Source: Ramlibacter cellulosilyticus (lineage in GTDB: Bacteria; Pseudomonadota; Gammaproteobacteria; Burkholderiales; Burkholderiaceae_C). From it: a stretch of DNA of 64,000 nt. Below, in pieces: positions 34,349 through 42,550 of the stretch. Each line of letters opens with the position of its first letter. The first letter of the stretch is position 1. A program made the translations under genes and the position numbers. The stretch spans positions 558,001 through 622,000 of the forward strand of contig NZ_JACORT010000001.1 of the NCBI RefSeq assembly GCF_014297465.1, read 5' to 3'. The notes below the pieces were generated by a model. The model did not search any database. It worked only from the letters and a program-made list of their open reading frames with translations, and was not told the origin of the DNA.

Positions 34349-35478
34349 TGCGCCTGTCCTGGGCCCGCACCTACGCGGTCTTCCTCAAGGAGTTCCAGCA
34401 GATGATGCGGGACCGGCTCACCTTCGCCATGGCGATCGGCGTCCCCATCCTGCAGCTGGTGCTCTTCGGCTATGCCATCAACACCGATCCGCGCGGCCTG
34501 CCGACGGCGATGGTCAGCGCGGACAACGGGCCCATCGCACGCAGCATCGTGGCCACCGTGCAGAACACGGGCTACTTCCGCATCGTGCACCAGGGCACCA
34601 GCGACGCCGAGGGCGAGGCGCTGCTGGAACGCGGCGAGGTGCAGTTCCTGCTGGTCATCCCGCCGCGCTTCGGCCAGCAGGTGGTGCGCGGCGAGAAGCC
34701 ATCGCTGCTGCTGGCGGTGGATGCGACCGACCCGTCGTCATCGGGTCCCGCGCTCGCCGCGCTCGATGCCGCCGCGCGCCAGGCGCTGCAGCGTGAACTC
34801 ACCGGGCCGCTGCGCAGCCTGCAGGCGCAGGGCCTGCCGTTCGGGATGGTGGTGCACAAGCGCTACAACCCCGAAGGGCTCTCGCGCTACAACATCGTGC
34901 CGGGGCTGGTGGGCACCATCCTCACGATGACGATGGTCATGCTCACCTCGCTGGCGATGACGCGCGAACGCGAGCGGGGCACGATGGAGAACCTGCTCGC
35001 CACGCCCGTGCTGCCCGCGGAGGTGATGGCCGGCAAGATCCTGCCCTACGTCGTGATCGGTTACGTGCAGCTCGCGGTGATTCTCGCGGCGGCGCGGCTG
35101 CTGTTCGAGGTGCCCATGGAGGGAAGCATGGCGCTGCTGCTCGCCATGATCGGCGTCTTCATCGTCGCGAACCTGGGCGTGGGCTTCACCTTCTCGACGC
35201 TCGCGCGCAACCAGCTGCAGGCGATGCAGATGACGTTCTTCTTCTTCCTCCCCAGCATGCTGCTCTCCGGCTTCATGTTCCCCTTCCGCGGCATGCCGCA
35301 ATGGGCGCAATGGCTCGGCGAGCTGCTGCCGCTCACGCACTTCCTGCGCATCGTGCGGGGCATCCTGCTGAAGGGCAACGACGCGGGGCAGCTCGTGGGC
35401 GAGCTGTGGCCCATGCTGGCGTTCATGGCGGTGGCGACGGCGGTGGCGTTGGCGCGGTATCGGCAGACGCTGGATTGA
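34345..35478 (+). CDS. ABC-2 exporter permease
   Basis: A 377-residue ABC-2 type permease: first helix after FLKEFQQMMRDRLTFAMAIG, a large extracytoplasmic domain (about 50-175), then five helices including ILTMTMVMLTSLAMTRERERG, TMENLLATPV and FFFFLPSMLLSGFMFPFRGM. YhhJ/YbhR-like. Only one permease gene is present, so it would act as a homodimer, or with a partner elsewhere. The cargo is unknown; relatives export cationic drugs or other amphiphiles. Confidence 0.92.
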   Translation: MMRLSWARTYAVFLKEFQQMMRDRLTFAMAIGVPILQLVLFGYAINTDPRGLPTAMVSADNGPIARSIVATVQNTGYFRIVHQGTSDAEGEALLERGEVQFLLVIPPRFGQQVVRGEKPSLLLAVDATDPSSSGPALAALDAAARQALQRELTGPLRSLQAQGLPFGMVVHKRYNPEGLSRYNIVPGLVGTILTMTMVMLTSLAMTRERERGTMENLLATPVLPAEVMAGKILPYVVIGYVQLAVILAAARLLFEVPMEGSMALLLAMIGVFIVANLGVGFTFSTLARNQLQAMQMTFFFFLPSMLLSGFMFPFRGMPQWAQWLGELLPLTHFLRIVRGILLKGNDAGQLVGELWPMLAFMAVATAVALARYRQTLD

Positions 35479-35488
35479 GGGGGCGGTT

Positions 35489-35670
35489 GCTGGGGTCGCC
35501 TGCGGCGAACCCAGCCTACCGGTCGGCGCGGGTGGGGTTGTTGTCGGCGCGGGTGTGGGTTGTTGTCGACGCGGGCGGGGGTTGTTGTCGACGGGGATGT
35601 TGTCGACGCGGGTGAGCGGTGTCGTCGACGCGGGCGTTCGTAGGCTGGGTTCGCCGCAGGCGACCCCAGC
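35489..35670. repeat. GTAGGCTGGGTT palindrome repeat, copy C with minisatellite
   Basis: The arms (gctggggtcgcctgcggcga and its near-perfect mirror ending 35670) match copies A and B, but the loop is expanded by a tandem array at about 35521-35635. It consists of five to six units of roughly 22 bp, of the form GTCGACGCGGGTGGGGTTGT, varying at a few positions, with one unit shortened to about 15 bp. It lies between the convergent exporter permease and the YbhB-like gene. Confidence 0.9.
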
Positions 35671-35675
35671 AAGCT

Positions 35676-36308
35676 TCACGCAGGCGGTGCCGTGGCCGCC
35701 ACCACCTCCGGCGCACCCACCTTGATCGTCCCGTCCGGCCGCTCGTACGTCGCGGTGATCATTCCGCTCGCGAGCGCCCGCTGCTGGATCGCTTCCACCA
35801 CCTCATCCCGCCCCGGCGTCTTGCCGAAGGGCTCGCCGGGCCCCAGCGCGAAGAGCTGGAACACGTAGCGGTGCTGCCCGTGCCCCGGCGGCGGGTCGGG
35901 CGGCAGCCAGCCGGTGCGGAAGTAGGAATTGCGGCCCTCGTGCACGTCGTCGCCCTCGTGGCCGGGGCTGTCCAGCGCGCCTTCGTGCAGGCTGCCGTCC
36001 TCGGCGGGCAGGCCGACGACGATCGCGTGCACCAGCGGCTCGCCCGTGGGCGCATCCGCGTCTTCCACGATCAGCACCAGGCTGTCCGTGCCCTGCGGCA
36101 CGCCTTGCCAGTGCAAGGGCGGCGACACGCCTTCGCCGTCGGCCGTGTAGCGCGCCGGGAGGGGCGCGTGGTCGGCGAAGGCGAGGCTGCCGAGCTGCAG
36201 CAGCCCCTGGCCCGTGCGCAGGCCGCTGCGGTTGAAGGCGATCTTCTCCAGGCCCGCGCGCCGGTCGCGCAGCACGTGGCCGACCGCGGGGGGCAGTTTC
36301 TCGAGCAT
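35676..36308 (-). CDS. YbhB/YbcL family (Raf kinase inhibitor-like) protein
   Basis: A 210-residue phosphatidylethanolamine-binding-protein fold: RYTADGEGVSPPLHWQGVP, DSLVLIVEDADAP, VHAIVVGLP, GRNSYFRTGWLPPDPPPGHG and HRYVFQLFAL are the conserved blocks. Bacterial members have no settled role. The N-terminal 40 residues precede the core. ATG at 36308 follows AGGAGTGACG on the minus strand. Divergent from the MFS gene. Confidence 0.88.
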   Translation of the reverse strand: MLEKLPPAVGHVLRDRRAGLEKIAFNRSGLRTGQGLLQLGSLAFADHAPLPARYTADGEGVSPPLHWQGVPQGTDSLVLIVEDADAPTGEPLVHAIVVGLPAEDGSLHEGALDSPGHEGDDVHEGRNSYFRTGWLPPDPPPGHGQHRYVFQLFALGPGEPFGKTPGRDEVVEAIQQRALASGMITATYERPDGTIKVGAPEVVAATAPPA

Positions 36309-36408
36309 GGCGTCACTCCTGGCTTTCTTGTGTAACGCCGGGTTCGCGCAACGGTTGTCGGACAAGGGCGCCTCCCGCCCGGGCTGCTCGGCCACAATGC
36401 GCTCCAGC

Positions 36409-37602
36409 ATGGCCCCTGCCGTCCCGCGCCGCATCCTGCCCGTCATCGTGCTGTCGCAGTTCGCGGGCACGTCCCTGTGGTTCGCCGTGAATGCGGTGCT
36501 GCCCGACCTGCAGCGCGGCTGGGCGCTGCCGCCCGCGGCGCTCGCGAGCCTGACCACGGCGGTGCAGCTCGGGTTCGTCGCCGGCACCCTCGTGTTCGCG
36601 CTCCTGACGCTGGCCGACCGCTTTCCGCCCACGCGCGTGTTCCTCTTCTGCGCGCTGGCGGCCGCGGCGTGCAACGCGGCGATCGCGGCGCTGGACGGGC
36701 AGTACGCGCTGTTGCTGGCCTTGCGCTTCGCGGTCGGCTTCCTGCTGGCCGGCATCTATCCGGTGGGCATGAAGATCGCGGCCAGCTGGTACCGCGAAGG
36801 ACTCGGCGCCGCGCTCGGCGTGCTGATCGGCGCGCTGGTGCTCGGCACGGCCCTGCCGCACGGGTTGCGGGCGTTGGCGGGCGAGGGCGGCATGGCGTTC
36901 GCGACGGGTGGCCTGCAGCCCTGGCAATGGGTGGTGCTGTCGGTGTCGGTGCTCGCCGCGCTGGGCGGCATCGCCACCGCCAGCCTCGTGCCCGAGCACC
37001 GCATGGGCGCCGGCGCGCCGGTCCGCTTGCGCGCGCTCTCCGCGTTGTGGCGCGAGCCGCGCCTGCGCGCCTCGGTGTTCGGCTACTTCGGCCACATGTG
37101 GGAGCTGTATTCGCTGTACGTGCTGGTGCCCGTCGTCATCGCGACGCGCCACGCGGGCACGACCGTCAGCGCGCTCGCCTTCTGGACGATCGCCGCGGGC
37201 GCGCTCGGCTGCGCCGGCGGCGGCCTCTTCGTGCGCCGCTTCGGCAGCGCCCGCGTGGCCCGGTGGCAGCTCGCCACCAGCGGCGCCTGCTGCGTGCTCG
37301 CGCCGGCGATGCTCTCCGCGCCCCAGCCGCTCTTCGTCGCCTGGCTGCTGCTGTGGGGCCTCAGCGTCGCGGGCGACTCGCCGCAGTTCTCCGCGCTCAC
37401 GGCCCGCAACGCGCCGCCCGAGGTGGTGGGCAGCGTCCTCACCTTCACCAACTGCATCGGCTTCGCGATTTCGGTGGCGAGCATCGAGGTGTTCGTGCGC
37501 GCCGCGCAGGCGTGGCCGCTGGCCGCCGTGCTCCCGTGGCTGGCGGTCGGCCCGCTGCTGGGCGTGCTGGCGATGCGGCCGCTGTTCCGCGCCGCGCCCT
37601 AG
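36409..37602 (+). CDS. MFS permease
   Basis: A 397-residue protein with 12 predicted helices in two halves. The first opens ILPVIVLSQFAGTSLWFAVN and the motif-A-like loop is LADRFPPTRVFLFC. The substrate is not evident; related proteins include cyanate-type and sugar or drug exporters. The start is ambiguous: ATG at 36397 or 36409, neither with a strong ribosome site. It is followed 28 bp later by a Bug receptor gene. Confidence 0.85.
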   Translation: MAPAVPRRILPVIVLSQFAGTSLWFAVNAVLPDLQRGWALPPAALASLTTAVQLGFVAGTLVFALLTLADRFPPTRVFLFCALAAAACNAAIAALDGQYALLLALRFAVGFLLAGIYPVGMKIAASWYREGLGAALGVLIGALVLGTALPHGLRALAGEGGMAFATGGLQPWQWVVLSVSVLAALGGIATASLVPEHRMGAGAPVRLRALSALWREPRLRASVFGYFGHMWELYSLYVLVPVVIATRHAGTTVSALAFWTIAAGALGCAGGGLFVRRFGSARVARWQLATSGACCVLAPAMLSAPQPLFVAWLLLWGLSVAGDSPQFSALTARNAPPEVVGSVLTFTNCIGFAISVASIEVFVRAAQAWPLAAVLPWLAVGPLLGVLAMRPLFRAAP

Positions 37603-37630
37603 AATCCCGCCACACACAAAGGAGACCCTC

Positions 37631-38599
37631 TTGCGCCGTACCTTCCTCTCCCTGGCCGTCCTTGCCGCCGCCTCGCTGCTCGGCACCCCGGCCTTCGCCG
37701 ACACCTGGCCGAGCAAGCCGATCAAGGCCATCGTGCCGTTCGCCCCCGGCAGCGCCACCGACCAGATCGGCCGCGCCTTCGCCGCCGAGATGGCGAAGAC
37801 GCTGGGGCAACCCATCGTGGTGGACAACAAGCCGGGCGTGAACGGCATGCTCGGGGCGGCCGAAGTGGCCAAGGCCGCGCCCGACGGCTACACCATCCTG
37901 ATCGGCACCAACAGCACCAATGCGGCGCTGAAGAGCCTGATGAAGCAGCTGCCCTACAACCAGGACACCGCCTTCGCGCCCCTGGGCTACATGGGCTCGG
38001 TGCCGCTGATCGTCGCCGTGAACAACGACGTCCCCGCGAAGAACCTGCGCGAGCTGGTCGCGCTGGCCAAGGCGAAGCCGGGCAACGTGACCTTCGCGAG
38101 CGCCAGCACCTCGCAGCTGGTCTCCACCGAGATGCTCGCCAGCATGGCCGGCGTGCAGATGACGAACGTGCCGTACAAGAGCGGTCCCGCCGCCATGACG
38201 GACCTGATCGGCGGGCAGGTGAACCTCTTCACCGCCGACTTCGCGGTGATGCTGCCGCAGGTGAAGGGCGGCAAGGTGCGCGGCCTCGCGGTCACGTCGA
38301 CGAAGCGCTCGCCCGCGATCCCCGAACTGCCGACGGTCAACGAGGCGCTGGGGCTGAAGGACTACGAGCTGATCGCGTACTTCGCGATGTTCGCGCCGGC
38401 AGGCACGCCGCCGGACGTGGTCGCGAAACTGAACCAGGCCATCAACGCCGCGGCGAACAACAAGGAAGTGCAGGACAAGTTCGCGCCCATCGGCTTCGTC
38501 GTGGAACCGGGCACGCCCGACGCCCTGGCGCAGCGCACGAAGGCGGAAACGGCGAAGTGGGCGAAGGCGATCAAGGACGCGAAGATCGAGCCGCAGTAA
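37631..38599 (+). CDS. Bug-type TTT substrate-binding protein
   Basis: A 322-residue periplasmic receptor. Signal peptide RRTFLSLAVLAAASLLG..AFA, cut before DTWPSKP, then IKAIVPFAPGSATDQIGRAF, VVDNKPGVNGMLGAAEVAKA, PDGYTILIGTNSTNAAL and VPYKSGPAAMTDLIGGQVN, all Bug-family blocks. The start is TTG at 37631, supported by AAAGGAGAC at good spacing; no ATG or GTG fits. No TctA/TctB genes adjoin it. Second Bug gene of the window. Confidence 0.92.
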   Translation: MRRTFLSLAVLAAASLLGTPAFADTWPSKPIKAIVPFAPGSATDQIGRAFAAEMAKTLGQPIVVDNKPGVNGMLGAAEVAKAAPDGYTILIGTNSTNAALKSLMKQLPYNQDTAFAPLGYMGSVPLIVAVNNDVPAKNLRELVALAKAKPGNVTFASASTSQLVSTEMLASMAGVQMTNVPYKSGPAAMTDLIGGQVNLFTADFAVMLPQVKGGKVRGLAVTSTKRSPAIPELPTVNEALGLKDYELIAYFAMFAPAGTPPDVVAKLNQAINAAANNKEVQDKFAPIGFVVEPGTPDALAQRTKAETAKWAKAIKDAKIEPQ

Positions 38600-38603
38600 A
38601 GTC

Positions 38604-38707
38604 CGTCATCCCCGCGCAGGCGGGGACCCAGGGCTTTCGAGGAAGCGGCCCGCGGGCCGCTTCTTTCGTTCGGGGAGCCCTGGGTTCCCGCCTTCGCGGC
38701 AATGACG
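38604..38707. repeat. CCCTGGGTTCCCGCC palindromic element
   Basis: The outer arms are gtcatccccgcgcaggcgg..acccaggg (38604-38633) and ccctgggttcccgccttcgcgg..atgac (38677-38706). They enclose a perfect 22-base hairpin, gaagcggcccg/cgggccgcttc (38642-38663), followed by tttcgtt, which looks like a terminator. It lies between the convergent Bug and aldo/keto reductase genes. One arm recurs upstream of hppD. Confidence 0.85.
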
Positions 38708-38708
38708 G

Positions 38709-39659
38709 CTAAGCGCTCGCCGCGTCCAGCTTCCTCAAGGTCTCCGCCGGCAGCCGCAACTGCGCCGCCTGCACCAGCTCCTGCAACTGCGCCAGCGAGG
38801 TCGCACTCGCGATCGGCGAGGTGACCGCCGGCTGCGCCAGCAGCCAGGCGATCGCCACCTGCCCCGGCGTGCAGCCCGTCTCCTTCGCCGCCTGGTCCAG
38901 CGCGGCCAGGATCTTCCGCCCCCGGTCGTCCAGGTACTTCTTGACCACCATGCCGCCGCGCGGGCTCTTGGCCACGTCCGCTTCGCTGCGGTACTTGCCC
39001 GTGAGGAAGCCCGCGGCGAGCGCGTAGTAGTTCATGACGCCGACCTGTTCGCGCTGGCACAAGGCCTGCAGCTCGCGTTCGAAATCGGCGCGGTCGTACA
39101 GGTTGTACAAGGGTTGCAGCGACTCGTAGCGGGGCAGGCCCTGCCGCGCGCTCACCTGCAGCGCCTCGGCGAGGCGCGGCGCCGTGTAGTTGGAGGCACC
39201 GATCGCGCCCACCTTGCCTTCCTCGATGAGGCGCGCGAAGGCTTCCAGCGTCGCCTCCAGCGGCGTGGACTCGTCGTCCTTGTGGGCCTGGTACAGGTCG
39301 ATGCGGTCCACCCGCAGGCGGCGCAGCGAGGCTTCCACCGCTTCGCGGATGCGCTGCGGTTTCAGGCCGATGCGGCCTTCGCCCATGTCCATGCCGACCT
39401 TGGTCGCGATGACGACCTTGTCGCGGCGGCCGCCCTGCGCCAGCCAGCGGCCGATCACCGTCTCCGACTCGCCGCCCGCGTGGCCCGGCGCCCAGCGCGA
39501 ATACACGTCGGCGGTGTCGATGAAGTTGAAGCCCGCGTCCACCCACGCATCGAGCAGGGAGAACGAAGTCTTCTCGTCGGCCGTCCAGCCGAACACGTTG
39601 CCGCCGAAGCACAGCGGCGAGACTTGCAGGGCCGAGCGGCCCAGCTTGCGGTATTCCAT
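38709..39659 (-). CDS. Aldo/keto reductase
   Basis: A 316-residue NADP(H)-dependent oxidoreductase with the tetrad D48, Y53 (FIDTADVYSRW), K87 (VVIATKV) and H126 (LYQAHKDDE). The tail block (EVGVMNYYALAAGFLTGKYRSE, WLLAQPAVTSPIASATSLAQ) is that of the YajO/general-stress AKR group. Substrate unknown. Lies 10 bp downstream of the deaminase gene, perhaps cotranscribed. Confidence 0.92.
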   Translation of the reverse strand: MEYRKLGRSALQVSPLCFGGNVFGWTADEKTSFSLLDAWVDAGFNFIDTADVYSRWAPGHAGGESETVIGRWLAQGGRRDKVVIATKVGMDMGEGRIGLKPQRIREAVEASLRRLRVDRIDLYQAHKDDESTPLEATLEAFARLIEEGKVGAIGASNYTAPRLAEALQVSARQGLPRYESLQPLYNLYDRADFERELQALCQREQVGVMNYYALAAGFLTGKYRSEADVAKSPRGGMVVKKYLDDRGRKILAALDQAAKETGCTPGQVAIAWLLAQPAVTSPIASATSLAQLQELVQAAQLRLPAETLRKLDAASA

Positions 39660-39669
39660 CGTGGTTTCC

Positions 39670-40158
39670 TCAGCGTTGCGACCAGAAGGCGCGCTGCACC
39701 GCGAGCACTTCGCCGGCGATTTCCGGCACGGGCCCGAGCAGTTCCACCGGCTTCTGGCAGTGGTCGAAGACGTAGCGTGCGGGCACGCTCATCGTGGGGT
39801 TCTCGGCATGGCTGCCGGTAGCCTGCAGCAGCATCGCTTCGGTGAGCCCGAAGACCACGCGGCCGATGTTGGCCCAGTAGGCGGTGCCCGCGCACATGCA
39901 GCAGGGCTCCACCGAGGTGTAGAGCGTGCAGTCCCAGAGGTAATCGGCCGGGTAGTTCGTGGCCGCGACGCGGGCCAGCGTGGACTCGGCATGGTTCACC
40001 GTGTCGATGTTGCACTGCTCCAGCAGCACCGTCTCGTGGTCCGGCGCGACGAGGATGGCGCCGAAAGGATGGTGGCCGAGCGTGACGGCGCGCTGCGCCA
40101 CTTCGTTGCAGCGGCGCAGGTGCCGCAGGACCTGCTCCTGCGAGGGGGAGCCGCGCAT
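39670..40158 (-). CDS. Nucleoside/cytidine deaminase-family protein
   Basis: A 162-residue zinc deaminase: H56-A-E58 and PCC(M)C with C86/C89 bind the zinc, and E58 is the proton shuttle. The family covers guanine, cytosine and tRNA adenosine deaminases; features such as HPFGAILVAPD and FDHCQKPVELLGPVPEIAGE point to the guanine deaminase/nucleoside deaminase group rather than TadA. ATG at 40158 is 2 bp after the cupin gene stop. Confidence 0.88.
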   Translation of the reverse strand: MRGSPSQEQVLRHLRRCNEVAQRAVTLGHHPFGAILVAPDHETVLLEQCNIDTVNHAESTLARVAATNYPADYLWDCTLYTSVEPCCMCAGTAYWANIGRVVFGLTEAMLLQATGSHAENPTMSVPARYVFDHCQKPVELLGPVPEIAGEVLAVQRAFWSQR

Positions 40159-40160
40159 CC

Positions 40161-40661
40161 TCAGACGCCTCCGTGCGGATGCGTCGGATCGATCCAGAGC
40201 ACCTGCTCCGGCTTCTCGACCGGCTCGATGTCCAGGTTGACCGCGACGGCCTGGCCGTCGCTGCGGCACAGCACGCACTCCAGCACCTCGGTCGGGCTGG
40301 CGTTGATCTCCTGGTGCGGCACGTAGGGCGGGACGTAGATGAAGTCGCCCGGACCCGCTTCGGCCGTGAACTCCAGGTGCTCGCCCCAGCGCATGCGCGC
40401 GCGGCCCTTCACCACGTAGATCACGCTCTCGAGGTGGCCGTGGTGGTGCGCGCCCGTCTTCGCGTCCGGATGGATGCTGACGGTCCCTGCCCAGAGCTTC
40501 TGCGCGCCGACGCGCGCGAAGTTGATGGCCGCCTTGCGGTCCATGCCCGGCGTCTGCGCGGTGTTCGCGTCCAGCTGGTTGCCCGGGATGACGCGCACGC
40601 CGTCGTGCTTCCAGCGCGCTTCGCCGTGCTCGTGCGGATGGTCGTGGTGGTGCTCGCTCAT
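40161..40661 (-). CDS. Cupin-domain protein
   Basis: A 166-residue protein with a single cupin barrel. H-H-H-G-H-L-E-S in the first motif and YVPPYVPHQEIN in the second supply the metal ligands. A His-rich N-terminus (MSEHHHDHPHEHGEARW) may add metal binding. Cupin of this kind may be an isomerase, dioxygenase or sensor; nothing narrows it. Immediately upstream of the deaminase gene and probably one transcript with it. Confidence 0.82.
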   Translation of the reverse strand: MSEHHHDHPHEHGEARWKHDGVRVIPGNQLDANTAQTPGMDRKAAINFARVGAQKLWAGTVSIHPDAKTGAHHHGHLESVIYVVKGRARMRWGEHLEFTAEAGPGDFIYVPPYVPHQEINASPTEVLECVLCRSDGQAVAVNLDIEPVEKPEQVLWIDPTHPHGGV

Positions 40662-40704
40662 GGGGGCAGCGTACACGGATTGCGCCGGCAAGCACAATGC
40701 AGGC

Positions 40705-41106
40705 ATGAGCGACGAGAACCTGCCCCTGCTGGATGCCCCCGCGCTGCGCGCGCTCGCGCAGGCGCACGACGGGCCGGGCTGCCCCGCCTGCGCGGCGATC
40801 CGCGCGCCCGGCTGGGAGGCGCTGCCCGGCGGCTTCGATGCTTCGCGGCTGCGCAAGGCCGGCACCTTGCGCGACCCGCGCGTGGACGATCCCACGCTCG
40901 AGGAATGGCACCCGCAAGGCACGCGTTCCTGGTCGCCCGAGGCGCCGGTCGCGCCGGCCTTCTTCCCGTACAACCGTTGCGACGCCTGGCAGTGCGCGGC
41001 TTGCGGGCGGCCGTTCCTGCGCTACACGGAGTACGGCGGCTACTACGTGGAGGAGCGGGTGCGCGAGCTGCATGCCGCGCTGGTCGTGGACGCGCCCCTG
41101 CCGTGA
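40705..41106 (+). CDS. Hypothetical protein with two CxxC pairs
   Basis: A 133-residue protein I do not recognise. Two CxxC pairs, GCPACAAIRA near residue 30 and CAACGRPFLRYTEYGGYYVE near the C-terminus, could form a zinc ribbon bringing the ends together. Starts ATG at 40705, divergent from the cupin gene. The end GGYYVEERVREL recurs in proteins of this type. Confidence 0.65.
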   Translation: MSDENLPLLDAPALRALAQAHDGPGCPACAAIRAPGWEALPGGFDASRLRKAGTLRDPRVDDPTLEEWHPQGTRSWSPEAPVAPAFFPYNRCDAWQCAACGRPFLRYTEYGGYYVEERVRELHAALVVDAPLP

Positions 41107-41202
41107 CCTGCGGCTGCTGACATGCACTGTCGCGCCTGTCCGTCACGACCGCCGTGGTGGCGCGGCCATCCTGCAAGCTCCACAAGTCCAGGAGTACAGA
41201 AC

Positions 41203-41391
41203 ATGGCAACCGCAAAGAAGCAGGCTTCCTCCCGTGGCCGCAGCCAGGACCGCAGCAAGGTCGCCGGCGGGCAGAAGCACGAAGTGCAGTACGAGGCGAA
41301 GAAGACGGGCGCTTCCGCCGCCGACGTGAAGCGCGCCGTCAAGTCGGCCGGCAACAGCCGCACGAAGGTGGAGCGCGAGCTCAAGAAGTGA
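41203..41391 (+). CDS. DUF3606-family small protein
   Basis: A 62-residue very basic protein: QDRSKVAGGQKHEVQYEAKK and TGASAADVKRAVKSAGNSRT are the DUF3606 pattern. The role is unknown. ATG at 41203 follows CAGGAG. Monocistronic. Confidence 0.8.
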   Translation: MATAKKQASSRGRSQDRSKVAGGQKHEVQYEAKKTGASAADVKRAVKSAGNSRTKVERELKK

Positions 41392-41497
41392 GCGGCCGGC
41401 CGGCCGCGCAGTCTTTGGTCTGCCCGTGCCGCGCTGACAAGGGGAACGGCTCTGCGCCTGCACGGCTGCGCCACGCGCAGGCCGTACCCTTGGTGAC

Positions 41498-41971
41498 ATG
41501 AAGAGGAAGTTCGAAACGCTCGCCCTGCTGGCCTGCCTGGCCGTGGGCGGGACGGCACACGCCGTGAAGTTGCCCAAGCCTGCGCCCATGACGCAGGCGC
41601 AGTACGAAGCCGGGAAGCGCCAGATCGAGGCGGAGTACAAGGCGAACCGCAAGCTCTGCGATGCGATGAAAGGCAAGCGGGAGGACGTCTGCGAAACGGA
41701 GGCGAAGGCCCGCGCCGAAGCGCTCGAGGCCGAGCTCGAGGCGAAGTTCAAGCCCAGCCCCGAGGCGTCCCAGAAGGCCAAGAACGTGACGGCCGATGCG
41801 AACTACCAGGCCGCGAAGGCCAAGTGCGACCTGCTGAAGGACAAGGCGAAGGACCGCTGCGTCAAGGAAGCCAAGGCCGCGCGCGAGGCGGCCATCCGCC
41901 AGGCGAAGGTGGAGAAGGTGCAGGAAACCGGCGGGGCCTTCGCGAGCAGTACCGGCAAACGCGCCATGTAG
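41498..41971 (+). CDS. Secreted Lys/Ala-rich protein with paired cysteines (paralogue 1)
   Basis: A 157-residue exported protein (signal peptide MKRKFETLALLACLAVGGTA, cleavage near AHA). The mature part is mostly charged helix with four cysteines in two groups: KLCDAMKGKREDVCETEAK, then AKCDLLKDKAKDRCVKEAK. These Cx9-12C spacings, set in AK-rich helices, suggest helical hairpins held by disulfides. The same plan is in the protein encoded 107 bp downstream. Function unknown; related proteins of this style seem to be common in Comamonadaceae. Confidence 0.75.
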   Translation: MKRKFETLALLACLAVGGTAHAVKLPKPAPMTQAQYEAGKRQIEAEYKANRKLCDAMKGKREDVCETEAKARAEALEAELEAKFKPSPEASQKAKNVTADANYQAAKAKCDLLKDKAKDRCVKEAKAAREAAIRQAKVEKVQETGGAFASSTGKRAM

Positions 41972-42078
41972 TCGTGTTCTGACAGCGGAACCTTCGCGCT
42001 TCCTACTGCTGGGGCAGGGGGCACCCGCGTTTCTGGGGTGGACCGTTCCAAAACCTCCACTCCAGAAAGGACCACCCC

Positions 42079-42528
42079 ATGAAACAGATCACCAGCCTGG
42101 CCGTCGCCCTGTGCCTGGGATTCGCCGGTTCCGCGTTCGCGGCCGACAACACCGCCATGAGCAAGGACGCGTACAAGTCCGCGAAGGACAGGATCGAGGA
42201 GCAGGCCAAGGCGGACAAGAAGGCCTGCGACGCGATGAAGGACAACGCCAGGGACGTGTGCAAGGCCGAGGCGAAGGGCAAGGAGAAGGTCGCCAAGGCC
42301 GAACTCGACGCGCAGAACAAGCCGGGCGCCAAGGCCGACGAGAAGGTGAAGCTGGCGAAGGCCGACGCCGACTACGACGTCGCCAAGGAAAAGTGCGAGG
42401 ACCAGAAGGGCGCTGCGCAGTCGGCTTGCAAGAAGGAAGCCAAGGCGGTGCACGACAAGGTGAAGGCCGAAGCGAAGGCGGACGCGAAGGCCGCGGACGC
42501 AAAGATGGACGCGAAGAAGAAGTCCTGA
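42079..42528 (+). CDS. Secreted Lys/Ala-rich protein with paired cysteines (paralogue 2)
   Basis: A 149-residue exported protein (signal peptide ITSLAVALCLGFAGSAFA, cut before ADNTAM). It repeats the plan of its neighbour: YKSAKDRIEEQAKADKKACD, AMKDNARDVCKAEAK, a run KAELDAQNKPGAK, then DYDVAKEKCEDQKGAAQSAC. The C-terminal 35 residues are nearly all Lys, Ala, Asp and Glu. AAAGGACC precedes the ATG. A tandem duplication is likely. Confidence 0.75.
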   Translation: MKQITSLAVALCLGFAGSAFAADNTAMSKDAYKSAKDRIEEQAKADKKACDAMKDNARDVCKAEAKGKEKVAKAELDAQNKPGAKADEKVKLAKADADYDVAKEKCEDQKGAAQSACKKEAKAVHDKVKAEAKADAKAADAKMDAKKKS

Positions 42529-42550
42529 CGCCTCGCCACGGGCAGGGGAG

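Noticed and set aside
36396..36408. ATG at 36397 as start of the MFS gene.
   Set aside because: Not excluded, but ATG at 36409 gives a more usual N-terminus; neither has a clear ribosome site, so only the later one is annotated.
40658..41215. Arg/Pro/Ala-rich open frames on the minus strand opposite the CxxC protein and DUF3606 genes.
   Set aside because: Composition is that of frame shadows in high-G+C DNA, with no conserved motif.
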